This document shows positions 30,702 to 42,850 of a stretch of DNA of 64,000 bases, piece by piece. A program made the translations under genes and the position numbers. The first letter of the stretch is position 1, and each line of letters begins with the position of its first letter. The notes beneath the pieces are model-generated. The model searched no databases and was not told where the DNA came from. It saw nothing but the letters and a program-made list of their open reading frames with translations. The DNA is taken from positions 78,017,343 to 78,081,342 of the forward strand of contig NC_021674.1 in the NCBI RefSeq assembly GCF_000247815.1, written 5' to 3'. The DNA comes from Ficedula albicollis (lineage: Eukaryota > Chordata > Aves > Passeriformes > Muscicapidae).

Positions 30702-30803
30702 CTGTTTAGCGTATTCTGTTATAACAGGCACCATAAAATCAGAGTGTCTTGGCTGTTTAGCGTATTCTGTTATAACAGGCACCATAAAATCAGAGTGTCT
30801 TGG
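30702..30803. repeat. 51-bp tandem duplication, two copies
   Basis: Copies at 30702-30752 and 30753-30803 begin 'ctgtttagcgtattctgtta' and appear identical. They abut the separate 66-bp duplication on their right. Confidence 0.93.
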
Positions 30804-30935
30804 CTGTACGTTGAGTGTTGTTGTGATGGAGATGATGAAAGGAGGAATAGCTGCCTCGGTGAATACGGACTGTACGTTGAGGGTTGTTGTGATGGAGATG
30901 ACGAAAGGAGGAATAGCTGCCTCGGTGAATACGGA
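30804..30935. repeat. 66-bp tandem duplication, two copies
   Basis: Copies at 30804-30869 and 30870-30935 begin 'ctgtacgttgag' and differ at about two positions. With the preceding duplication they form an A-A-B-B arrangement. Both periods are multiples of three, so a 93-codon frame (30672-30953, +) stays open across all four units. That frame is not recognised as a protein. Confidence 0.93.
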
Positions 30936-32675
30936 TATCCGAGCACGGACTGAGCATGGACATGAACACTGCCTTCCTTAAGGAGAGCGAGGAGGGCTCA
31001 GGCATGGCAGGAACAGCTGTCACCATGGCTGCTGACCTGGAACACTGCTTCTTGAGAGGCGGAAATGCTGCAGCTCTCTGTATCTTCACTACGACATATT
31101 TGCATTTAGGCATGGGTTTTCAAAGACTAAAATATTTGACCCCCCCAATGCATTTCCAAACCTTTATTGGTTGAAGTGAGAGTCCATGAAAGCCCAAGGC
31201 ATTACCTTGCAGAATTTTTTTTGTGTTTCCTGTTTCGGTGACACATCCCACAAGGCTGCAATTAAGTTTGATAAGAGCTAAGGGGAACTTCCTCCCCTCA
31301 TTTTGGAAATTAGTCCAAGAAACAGAAGAAGAGAGGAATAGTCCTTAAAGCGCTAAATATTCTTTAAGTCATTGAGCAAAGGATATAGAAAGTGAGAGAG
31401 GAAAATCATGCATTTTTCTCTCTATATATATATTTCTTGCTAAAATGCTAGTAACATATGAGAGTCATTCTGTGAAGACATAAAATTATGATCCAATTAA
31501 AACCAGATGACAGGAAAAAAAAGAGTAATTTTGAGTCTAGACTTAAGCTTAATGACTCAAATTCATATAAACTCAAAATCAAATATGCTGACATAGGGCA
31601 TTTTTCAACTAATTCAAGAGTAAACAATCTGTTTGTGCTTGAAATGAGAGCTGAATGTGTTACATGTATTTTGCATAATTTTTCTGCTTTTTATTAAAAT
31701 ACAGAATGAGAAATAAAGGAAAAAATGTCCTAAAGGAAAAGAGTGTGAAAAAATTGAAGATGTGTTCCCTGTAAAGGACAACATATAATCTCATTTAAAA
31801 TTGTTATACAATTTAATTATAAAGCAAAAAACCAAAAATATTCTGTTTATGGCTCTTGGTACATGCTGAATGGCATTTAAAATTCATTTATTTTGTAAGA
31901 TCATCCATACTTTTGTAAGGAGCTATCATGCTCTATTAAGTTTTGTGGGATTTTAACAAATACTTATACATAAATTCAAATGCTATAACCACTGCCTTGT
32001 TCAATGGAACTTTTCAGATAGTTTCATTTTGCAAACTGTTCAGATAAAAAAGAGGAAGTCCCACTACAAGCTACAGAACTCCATTCAAAAATTTCATGGA
32101 CATGAGCAGGAAAGGCATATCAGACTTTGAGTAAGTGTTATATAAGATGAAATGTCTTTTGTGCTTCATTCCCAAAGCCAACAGATATAGTGCAGTTTGT
32201 GTCCATACAAACAAACTCCCCTCCAGCCAAGGCATGTTGGTGACATCCAACTAGCAGACTTGGAACAGCTTCCAACACTTTATGCTTTAAAGCATTGCCA
32301 GACATGCTAGCTATCACAGTAATTTAGTAGTTTTACTAGTTCACCTGAGCTAAATGTATAAGAAACCAGGATAATAGGTTAGCAATATGAATGATTACAT
32401 ATCAGCATCCTACTTTTTTTTTAATGGAGATGTAACTGTAAATATTAGAAAACTAATACAAATTATTTAGTTGGTTGAAGTGCAACCACAGGAATCCACA
32501 ATATTCAGAAGGTGATGATTTCAATACCTGACTAACGGGTAGCTTATAAAAATTCCACTTAGTGAAAACACAGCAAATATAACTACAAGTCAGCAATACA
32601 GAAACCAAAACCAGACAATGACTACAGGCAATCATAGCAACAGAAAGATGAGAGATAACCATAAGTTTTATGGCA

Positions 32676-32736
32676 GTGGATGAATGGAATGACGGATGAA
32701 TGGAATGATGGATGGATGGATGGATGGATGGATGGA
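32676..32736 (+). repeat. Imperfect (TGGA)n microsatellite
   Basis: TGGA/TGAA units that become pure toward the right, directly joined to the (TATC)n array. Confidence 0.9.
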
Positions 32737-33318
<582 letters not shown>

Positions 33319-36300
33319 TTGCATCCATCCCAAAAGATAAATAATGAAATTATGTAAAAAGCAGTGGATATTTATGATAAACTCCCTAGTAAACAGTCAT
33401 TAGCAGCACAGCATTCTGGTTATGAGGCACTCCTCTGCCCAGATTTCTAATTCTTGTATCTTACAAAGGTTTGCAAGATGCCTGCTGTTGGCACTTAGGA
33501 GTCACAAGCAAATCCTGGCCAATATTTCAAGCTAATTTGGAGAAAACACTCACCTTTCCTAGCTCGTGGCATCTGCAATGCTGATTTTCTTCTGTTAAAC
33601 CCACATTGATGAATTTCTGAGTTTCTTTTATCTCCTCATAATCCTGAAACCAATGGGCCACATACATTCTCAGCTGTCCAGACTATCCTTCTGCTGTTTT
33701 GCTGAATCCATTCTAGTCCAAATACAAGAGACTGGGGAGCCAGCTCTTTGAAATGGGCTGATAGACAGCTCCTCTTTTCTTTCGTTTACAGCTGTCTTAG
33801 CCACAAAGTTATTGCATTACTTTTGCAATGTTCTATTCATTATGCTGGCTCAGCAGCTTGTTAGTTCAGCAATTCTGTTATAGTCTACAGATATTTTAAG
33901 GCCTACCAGTTATGCTTACTCAGCGACTGTGTTAGCCTCTGTCCTATCTCAAGCAATGTCAGATGCAGTTTTGCAGGGTTTAGCAAGAATTGTACCATTC
34001 AGTGCTTCAATCCCATGCACACAGAGAGATAAGTGATATATTGTGTCCCATCTTTGCTCAGCAGTTGCCTCCCCAGCAAAAAACAAAATCTGCTAAAGTT
34101 TTCTGGCTTGTATTATAGTAGTGGTCGCAGATTCCCTTCTCTGTCAGAAAAATCATGATCCCCTTTGGCATTTTGCATTTCCTCTTGCTAGGCTACCCAG
34201 CCTTACCATTTTGGTTTCAGGCCTATTCTCATCTGTAGCCAAGAAAACAATTCTTAATCAACATCTCTCTGGGCCACCAAAACTCCTTGCCAGCAAGAAT
34301 ATTTCAGGTGGGACTGTGGGAATGTCAGTATGGTCTTTTCCCTGTCCCTGCAGGAGGTTAGCCTTTGCTGCTCTGAGGCACGTGATATCCACTTGATAAC
34401 CTTATTTCAAAGCCATGCACAAGTACCTTTGCCCTTCTGAGGCAGATGAGAATGATTGATTTCCACATTGAGAAATCTCCAAGTGAAAGTAATGGCAAGG
34501 TACGTTACTTACCATCATCGCAGTGCTACCCAGGGCTCCACGCAATGACCAAATATGTTGCCGTATGGCCAGCACCCAGGAAATCCTTCCCTATCCTGAA
34601 GGATTTATTTACTGGTTGATCAAAGGCCGGAGTAGGGCAAAGAGCAGATGGTGGCTTTGGTGGCTGCAGAGAAACAGCACCAGGATTAGCCCCAGTGAGA
34701 ACCAGCAGAGTGACAAGCCAAGAGAAGGAGGATTTGATTGAAATAAGCATTTCCACAGGTGACCTGCTGTAAAAATAGCATATGGTTCAGGAGATTGCAG
34801 GCTGCTGTATGGATTTAACATGGTCTGTGCTCCTTGGCACTGAACGTAGAACAAAAGAATTATCGAAAAGAAAGCACTGAGAAAAAGAACATTCTGTGTG
34901 GGTTTCCAAAGGAACCAAAAAATAAAATAAAAATAAGAAATGAAAATAGCTGAAAAGATATCCTAACCCTGGGAAGCTGTGATTTACTCATAGGATTTAA
35001 ACTCTATACAAGTGCCTGAGAATCTTCAAATATTGAAAATGTTTTCAAATATTAATAAATAACGTATCGTATTTGTTCTGTGCTGGAGGAATAGTGTGGC
35101 ACCTGATATGGTTAAAATGTCCCCCCACACCTATATTTGAATACCAGCTGTAAATTTTTTGTGTACCTTAAGCTGCTTCTCAGGTCTGCATGTGCAGATG
35201 GAAGTCATAATTTTGTGTTTTAATTAAATACAGAATGTTCACCCACCCTTTGCACATTAAATGTTAATGACAAGAGCGTGACATAAGTGTATATTTATTT
35301 TTTTAATAAATGCGGTTCAAGGATTTGAAGGCTGTGTTGACATCATAGACTATTTTCTTCCCAAGGTTTATTACTGTTTTTCCAGACTGTTTTATATTGC
35401 TCTAAAAGAAGGCCACTGCCACTCCCAAGCACACTTTCTGCTGATTATTACAATCAAGTGTAGAGCTGAGAGAAGACTGAAGCAAGCAAAGAGGAGAATA
35501 TTTTTCCTGCAAAACTTAATTGTTGCTGAAGTCAATTAAATTAAAATGAAAGTCCTAGATATTCTTATGCCGTACAGAAGTTTCTACTGAGATGGGTTTG
35601 CTTTTGGTCTGGTTTCTTTCTTACATACCAACTCCATTATGCACAGTCTTCTTCACACATTTAAATCAGTTGGTTGCTTATTGTCACTGAGCTAGATTAT
35701 AAACAGATTTATGAAGCTTTTATAATGGTGTTTAGAGCTTAAGTATTCCTCTAATTTATCCGTTTCCCATCAATAAAAGATTTTTCAGGTAGAGAAGTAA
35801 TTAAAGCTCGATATCTTTTAAAATATTTTATTTAAATGTAAGAACATTTTAAAATACTTTTTTTTCCCCCTGGGAAAAGAGTGAGCAGTATTCAAATGTT
35901 GAATGAATTTCTCATATTGCCCTACTGTTGGTTAAAAAAAAATAAAAAACCCAACCATTGTACTTTTTTGAATAAGCTGTAGTGGTTAAAAAAAAACCCA
36001 AAAAGAATTCTGGAGTTTTGAAGAGGGTAACAATCAGAAAATAGAACAAAAAGAAGGCAAATCTGTGGATGTCTGGTGAGTTTATTTGTCTTTATGAGAG
36101 CTGAGGCTTGAAGCATATCTCTAGTTTCACGAGGAAAAGATCAGTGGGAAGTGTGACATCGGGGTGAAGAATGTTTGAGGAAAGAAAAAAGCGACAGTAG
36201 AGGAAGATGGGGGTCAGTGGAGGAGAGAGGGATGTAGATGAGGGATCAGAAGTATGAGCACAAATTTTCTGAGCAACAGAGCCAAATGCAGGCTACAGAC

Positions 36301-38300
36301 TGAACTGCAGAAAAGTGGAAAAAAAATAAGCAGTCTCAATATTAGTATTAACAGGAACCACAGACCACAACTCCAGTGGAAACCATTACTATTACTAAGA
36401 AAATAAACAAATATTCTATTCCCCTCTATCTTCTCAGAAGGATGCCATTTGGTCTAAGACAAAGCTTTACTCTCTGGATATATATGTACACTTTGGGAGT
36501 TTTAAATGTCTTAACCCTCTTGAGTAGAGTTGTGAGTTAATCAGTAGTTGTTAACAACAGTTAGGGCAAAATTTGTCTGTGAGCTGATTTCATTGTCTTT
36601 TTATCATAGTGCCAGAGCTAGTACTTGGTCCCTGATACACAATGACCTAGATAAAATTTGAAAAGACAGCCTTGAAATGAAGGGTTCTATCTTTTTTTGT
36701 TGGTTTGCTTTTTTTCTTGTAGTGAATTGTCATGCCTGTTTTGTTATATTGTTTTTAATTTAAATGCATTAAGTATTCAATCTAAACTTTTTTCACCTCT
36801 GTTCTTTGTCCCATTCTGCTCCTTTCTTTTCTCAATAAACATTTCCTGCTGCTTTCAAGTGCTTTCAAAAGCAAAAGACATGCAAGAAAATTAATGCAAT
36901 CCTACTCTCTTCTATTAATCCTTATCCTGTAACTCTTGTCCCAGAATACCTACAGGAGAAGAGTCTTATGAAACAGCACATTGTTCTGATTACAGCCTAA
37001 TTAGTTACTAACACATACAAATAAAATGCATTAAGGCTGGCAAAAATGATAACCTTTATCAAGGCACTATGGAGAAAAACATTAAGAAAATGTGGGTTAT
37101 CTTACTGGATTTGTAAATTTTAAAAATTCAACCACAGATGTCCAATATTCTGCTGAAAATTTTAGCATTCTCAAAGAAAATAATTGGTGCTACTACTTCC
37201 ATTCTTAAAAAAAAATTTCTCATTAGAAGAAAATTCATATTTTTCTAATAAATTTCCTTAGTTTTAATGAAGCTGAAAATATTTCTCCCCTACATTCTGC
37301 TTGTACAGCTGAAGCAAAGACTTTAAAGTGGCTTTCTCTGACTTAATGTGATGGTATCATGTAATATTCTTTCTGAGACACCAAGCAAAGTACTGCAGCA
37401 GATGTCTCTCCCAGTCTTGCACAGTCACTTCCAAAACTGCCATAGAGCCAAGAGGAAGATAAGAGAACTGCTGAAATATAAAATGCTTAAAATTTGAAGT
37501 TGGATCCGAGTGTTGACTCTGTTGATGTCTTAGTATCCTAAAGTCCAAATCCAAAGTATATATGGTATGGATCAGTGTGACAAGCTGCAACAAGCTGGAA
37601 AACAGGTCCTTATTTTTACCTTAATTTAGTGTTTTGTATCTTCGTGAGGAAAACTTGTTGTATTGTAAAGAGAGAGATCATATGAAAAAAAAATTTAACT
37701 ATATCAGATCACATAAGCCCAGAGAAAATGCACAGCAAAGAACACTTTGTGCTGTGGTTTTGTGACCAGGCTGGATTTGTAACCACCAAACTTGGAGTAT
37801 TTCTTATCAGCACTACTTCATACTATGCTTTCTAAGGAATATGCAGAGCCCATTGTATCTATTGAGGCTTTTTAAATTTTTCTACTAATCTTTAATTGAA
37901 ATCTTTTTTTATTATCAGTATTCATTATAAAGTCACTTCAGGAAAGATTTCACCCCCTTCCCCAATAAATACCTATTAATAGAGTAGTTAGTGTATTTGT
38001 AGATGATAAAACAAAATGAAACATAGATTTATTGCAGGGAATTCTGAAGGGAGAGCATTATTGCATGAATGTGAATGAATAGGAAAAAATATCTTAATTT
38101 CCAAAGAGCAAGAATAATTTCCAGATTTATCTATGCAAAGTAATGTCATGATCTTAAAAATAAAAAGGTGAATAATAACTTAAAAAACCCCATCCTTCAT
38201 AAAAAAAAACATTGCCTTTTGGAATTTGTAAAACTGGATGCACCTTCTCAAAAAATAAGCAGTCTTTCATATATAAATCCTATAGGATTTAACCTGTTAA
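33319..38300. other. No gene recognised
   Basis: The longest frames are about 90 codons. No transposon was recognised. Several stretches are of mixed complexity without repeats (for example 34250-35500) and could be constrained non-coding DNA, but the sequence alone does not show it. Confidence 0.65.
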
Positions 38301-39246
38301 AAAAAAATCAAAATCAGGTTGCCAAATCAGTCAGGAAAGTGAGAATAGGACACAAATTGCTCACATTTCCACTGAACATTAAATGTAGCCAGACTTGGAC
38401 TAACTGAGCAAAAACATATTGGGGGGGTGGGGAGGGAGGGGAGAGAGAGGCCATATCTGTGTGTGTGAAAAAAATATTTGATATATTCTGTTTGGCAGGC
38501 TAAGATATGAGAAGAAGGAAGAGCATCCCTTCATTATTTCAAAGGCTATTGTTTTAAAATGCATATTAGACAACTAAGTAGAGGTTAGAGAGCTTTTCAA
38601 AGTGCAAGTTTCAAGTGAAACTTATTGCCTAAAACTCATTTAGGCAAAATATTTTCTTTTCACTGAGTATAATATGTGGCAGTGAAATCCATTGCAGACA
38701 GGAGGTATTAACTTTGAACAGCTTACCCAGGATAAAAGCCATGCCAGTAAATGAGATAGTAAAGGGATAACACAAAAAAATCAAAATCAGGCTGCCAAAT
38801 CAGTCAGGAAAGTGAGAATAGGACACAAATTGCTCACATTTCCACTGAACATTAAATGTAGCCAGACTTGGACTAACTGAGCAAAAACATATTGGGGGGG
38901 TGGGGAGGGAGGGGAGAGAGAGGCCATATCTGTGTGTGTGAAAAAAATATTTGATATATTCTGTTTGGCAGGCTAAGATATGAGAAGAAGGAAGAGCATC
39001 CCTTCATTATTTCAAAGGCTATTGTTTTAAAATGCATATTAGACAACTAAGTAGAGGTTAGAGAGCTTTTCAAAGTGCAAGTTTCAAGTGAAACTTATTG
39101 CCTAAAACTCATTTAGGCAAAATATTTTCTTTTCACTGAGTATAATATGTGGCAGTGAAATCCATTGCAGACAGGAGGTATTAACTTTGAACAGCTTACC
39201 CAGGATAAAAGCCATGCCAGTAAATGAGATAGTAAAGGGATAACAC
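38301..39246. repeat. 473-bp tandem duplication, two copies
   Basis: Copy 1 (38301-38773) and copy 2 (38774-39246) match from an A run and 'tcaaaatcagg' to 'gagatagtaaagggataaca', with about one substitution ('aggttgcc' against 'aggctgcc'). The junction lies in the A run. The (GGAGA)n array starts about 120 bp to the right. Confidence 0.95.
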
Positions 39247-39364
39247 CTAAAGTTTGTGTAGGTCTTGCCACTCATTATGACAGCAGTTAGACTGGTTAGA
39301 TTGACAGGTCAATATATTACAATAATCATAAAGAAGAGAAATGAGAAATAAGAGAAGATGAGAG

Positions 39365-39612
39365 GGAGAGGAGAGGAGAGGAGAGGAGAGGAGAGGAGAG
39401 GAGAGGAGAGGAGAGGAGAGGAGAGGAGAGGAGAGGAGAGGAGAGGAGAGGAGAGGAGAGGAGAGGAGAGGAGAGGAGAGGAGAGGAGAGGAGAGGAGAG
39501 GAGAGGAGAGGAGAGGAGAGGAGAGGAGAGGAGAGGAGAGGAGAGGAGAGGAGAGGAGAGGAGAGGAGAGGAGAGGAGAGGAGAGGAGAGGAGAGGAGAG
39601 GAGAGGAGAGGA
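39365..39612 (+). repeat. (GGAGA)n minisatellite-like array, about 50 units
   Basis: Pure 5-bp purine repeat. All purines lie on the plus strand. The RGEE-repeat frame across it is not a gene. Confidence 0.97.
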
Positions 39613-42107
39613 AATGTATTTTGCAGGTTTCCTAAATACAGACTAATAGGATTTTTCAGTATGCCACAGACAGGACAAGAGGAGTAAACCAGGTCAAGAA
39701 ATTATACTGAGCATTTCTTGGAATGGAGCAATTGGAATTTTAGCTGTGTCTCCTGAACAAGAAAGTACTCAAACCTAGTCAGCTCAGCCTGCATCTCCTA
39801 TGATTAATATAAATAAATGAGAATAAAAAGAATGATTTTCAGAACTGAGCACTGTTAGTTAAAAGTATTTTAAATTAATTGGAAAAAATCAGAAATATTA
39901 ATGTATCTTTATATCTCAACTTTTCCTGTCTGTCCATCAACTTTTTCTTTCTTCTTGTTTTTACTTTGTGTGTCTGTTGATAGTATCATTATGTTTTTCT
40001 TTTCCTTAAAATACCTTTTTGCAATCTTCAAAGGCTTGAGGTAGAATAGAATAGTTCAAAGGTCTCTAAATATTTTCAACCTGACTTAAATAACTGCATG
40101 TACTGAAAGAGGGAAGTAGCCTGAATGTTACTTTAAAGATCCACTTTGGCTTTAAAAAAGCTATGAAATTTTGATCTGTTCGATGTTTAATTTGTACTTC
40201 TTTAATGTGTGAATAATGCTAACCCCAAATCTTCCATCTCCTTCTTTGCTGCTTTTATTTCCAAAAAAACAGCTTTTCTATCTTTTGTAAGAACCAAAAT
40301 GTCCTGATTTATTCTCTTTTTCATTTGAATACATGGTATTCTGTTAGAAAAAGCCTTGTTATTTTATTGGACCATCCTTTGAAAATTCACTAGACTGAGA
40401 TTTTTTTTTTCATTTATTCTGACTGCCTAATCAGATATCAAGAATTGTAAGGACTGAAGATCTTCACACAAAATACATAACAACCCTGTCTAGAGGTCTT
40501 CTGTTGATAAAACAGATTCTAGTAGTTCTAATGTGGAGATGTGCAGATGAGTGACAAGATAAATCACTTTTATATATAAAGTCATAATACTCATAATGGC
40601 ATGCAGCCTTGATTTAGTATAAATAAGAAAAACCACTTTACAAAGGAGGTCAGGATCACTGAGAGAGACAGCAGCAGAAAGAAGAAGTGACTCGTTTAAA
40701 CACATTCAATAATGTCACGTGTGGAGAAGCAACTCAAGAACTCCAGTTTGGTGTCTAACCTCGGGTGACTCTCCCGGACTTACTGTTATATACTCATATG
40801 TATATTCACAGTTATTTCCCATTTTAGATACAGTTCTTGATGTGTGCACATAACCCCTTTTATCTTTTTCCAAAGAGCAGTGAGCATTGAACAATCTTGC
40901 TGACTGGAGTGGCTGCCAAAGCAGCAGATTTTGCAGTAACTGCAACAGATTGAAAGTGGTAATGGTGAAAACTAGAAACTGTAAAATAAAAGAGGGAATA
41001 ATTCATATAGAGGATAGATGAATGTCACATGCTTTTCACAGCCTATCAAACAGCTGCTATTCAAAACTGCACATATTGATTATTTGAAGCAGTATCCATA
41101 CCAGCTCATTATCTGCTTTTGGACTTGAGTATACTTAGCATTTTTTCAACATTTTCAACCAATGAACAAATTTGGTAAAATGGCAATGTTTGTATGTGAT
41201 TTACAAACAATGAAAGAAGTGAAAATAGTGAAAAACCACTCACAGTAATAGAACTTCCTCTTGCTACAAAACACTTTGAAAAATTGAATTGTCTTTTTTC
41301 CCATTTTGCCTTTCTGCCCCCACCTTCAGAGCAATTGAAAATACATAAGTCATAGAATACATATGGATGCCTGAGATTTGAACACATAAAAGGCACAACG
41401 GGCAGAAATTAACAACTTGTGTTTGTAAGGATGGTGAGCACATGGAACCATGTTAATTAGTCTTTCTATGAAGGACGTTTATTCACAAAGTGGTAAACAC
41501 TGACCACATGGAACCATGTTAATTAGTCTTTCCATGAAGGACGTTTATTCACAAAGTGGTAAACATTCGGTTTCTATGGTAGTTTGTCTATTTATGCAGA
41601 ACAGTAAATTATTTTGGGAGTTAAATTTATGTCCCTTGGTACCATGTATTAAAGGTTTCCTAAAGTCTAATACTAAAAGGATGGTGCAAAAGCACATCAG
41701 GAAACAGGGAAAACCTCAAGTGATAGGAGTTTTCCAGAAATGCCATATTTTACAGATCTGCAGGCAGCAAAATAAAGCAATCGGGTTTTTGAAGTGCTAC
41801 TAGATAATCAAAAGTTATCCACTGACTACCTATATGCAGTTGTCCAAAAAAAGTTATTGTTGGATATAAACTTTTATATGCCTTAATATTGAGAAAATAT
41901 TGTTTTTCAAGAAAATTTAAAGAAACATATATTAAAATACTCTGCATGTTATCTGATCCTACCCAAATCAGAGTAAAATTCAATTACATAATTCCTGGAA
42001 GGTGTTTACTTATGTCTTCTTAACAACTTTCGTTAATGGAAAGCCAGACAAATCATGCATCATTTTTCCCCTTGACATTGAACCTGTATTTTCCATGTTC
42101 CAACTCA
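39613..42107. other. No gene recognised
   Basis: Frames are at most 95 codons and unrecognised. It contains the 66-bp duplication at 41437-41568. Confidence 0.7.
41437..41568. repeat. 66-bp tandem duplication, two copies
   Basis: Units containing 'catggaaccatgttaattag' recur with a 66-bp period (41441 and 41507), with about two or three substitutions. Confidence 0.92.
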
Positions 42108-42314
42108 AAAGAAGAAAAATTTCTTCACAGGAAGGGTGATCAGGCATTAGAACAGGCTGCCCAGGGAAATGGATGAGTCACCATCCCTTGGAAGTATTTA
42201 AAAGACTGTAGATGTGGCACCTAGGGACATGATTTAGTGGTGGACTTGGCAACTTCACAGTTGGACTCAATGAATGTAAAGGTCTTTTCCAAACTAAATG
42301 ACCTTATGATTCAA
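42108..42314 (+). mobile_element. CR1 LINE 3'-end fragment
   Basis: It reads in the sense direction of CR1. It opens with 'tttcttcacaggaagggtga', followed by 'gaacaggctgcccaggg' and then 'ccatcccttggaagtattt'. The end, near 'cttatgattc', is a degraded CR1 tail. About 200 bp survive; the coding part is lost. Confidence 0.88.
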
Positions 42315-42414
42315 ACCCTTTCCTCAGCTTATTCACATTAGACATGGTGAGCAGTGTACTTTTTTTCTACTGCTTTTCTGCATCTTCCTCAGAAGTATTT
42401 GAAAACTATTACGA

Positions 42415-42617
42415 AAGTTCCTCAACCTTCTCTTTTGCTAAGGTGCTCCATGTCTTGTGTTTTTTTGGTTTTTTGGTTTTTTTGTTTATTGTTCTCTTTG
42501 GCCAAATTTTCTGCCGAAGTTCCTCAACCTTCTCTTTTGCTAAGCTGCTCCATGTCTTGTATTTTTTTGGTTTTTTGGTTTTTTCGTTTATTGTTCTCTT
42601 TGGCCAAATTTTCTGCC
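42415..42617. repeat. 102-bp tandem duplication, two copies
   Basis: Copies beginning 'aagttcctcaaccttctctt' at 42415 and 42517 differ at a few positions ('aaggtgc' against 'aagctgc', 'ttttgtt' against 'tttcgtt'). Each includes a T/G-rich stretch. Confidence 0.92.
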
Positions 42618-42750
42618 CTACCTATTAGCCATAAGTAGCTGCACATTTTGTTTCCTGGTGTGACTTCCTGTTATTAAGTAGAAAAATGAAGTTTTTCCAT
42701 GCTCTTTTGAGATATAACTGTTATATCTCCACCAAGATGGAAAGTCAGGG

Positions 42751-42792
42751 TTTATTTTCTTTTTTATTCTTTCTTTTTTCCTTTTCTTTTTT

Positions 42793-42824
<32 letters not shown>

Positions 42825-42850
42825 CCTTTTTTTTTTTTTTTTTTTTTTTT
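42751..42850 (+). repeat. T-rich / poly(T) tract
   Basis: About 100 bp of T interrupted by a few C, A and G. It could be a reversed poly(A) tail of a retroposed element, but no body is recognisable beside it. Confidence 0.9.

Larger units (their letters stand above)
27991..32675. other. No gene recognised
   Basis: Frames are at most 107 codons. The region holds the paired duplications at 30702-30935. A donor-like 'gcg/gtaaga' lies near 29575-29586, but no partner exon is identifiable. A somewhat GC-richer patch with open frames on both strands (30790-31170) is unrecognised. Confidence 0.6.

Noticed and set aside
39358..39687. Array considered as CRISPR-like or as a coding repeat
   Set aside because: The unit is 5 bp with no spacers; it is a simple microsatellite in a vertebrate-type genome.
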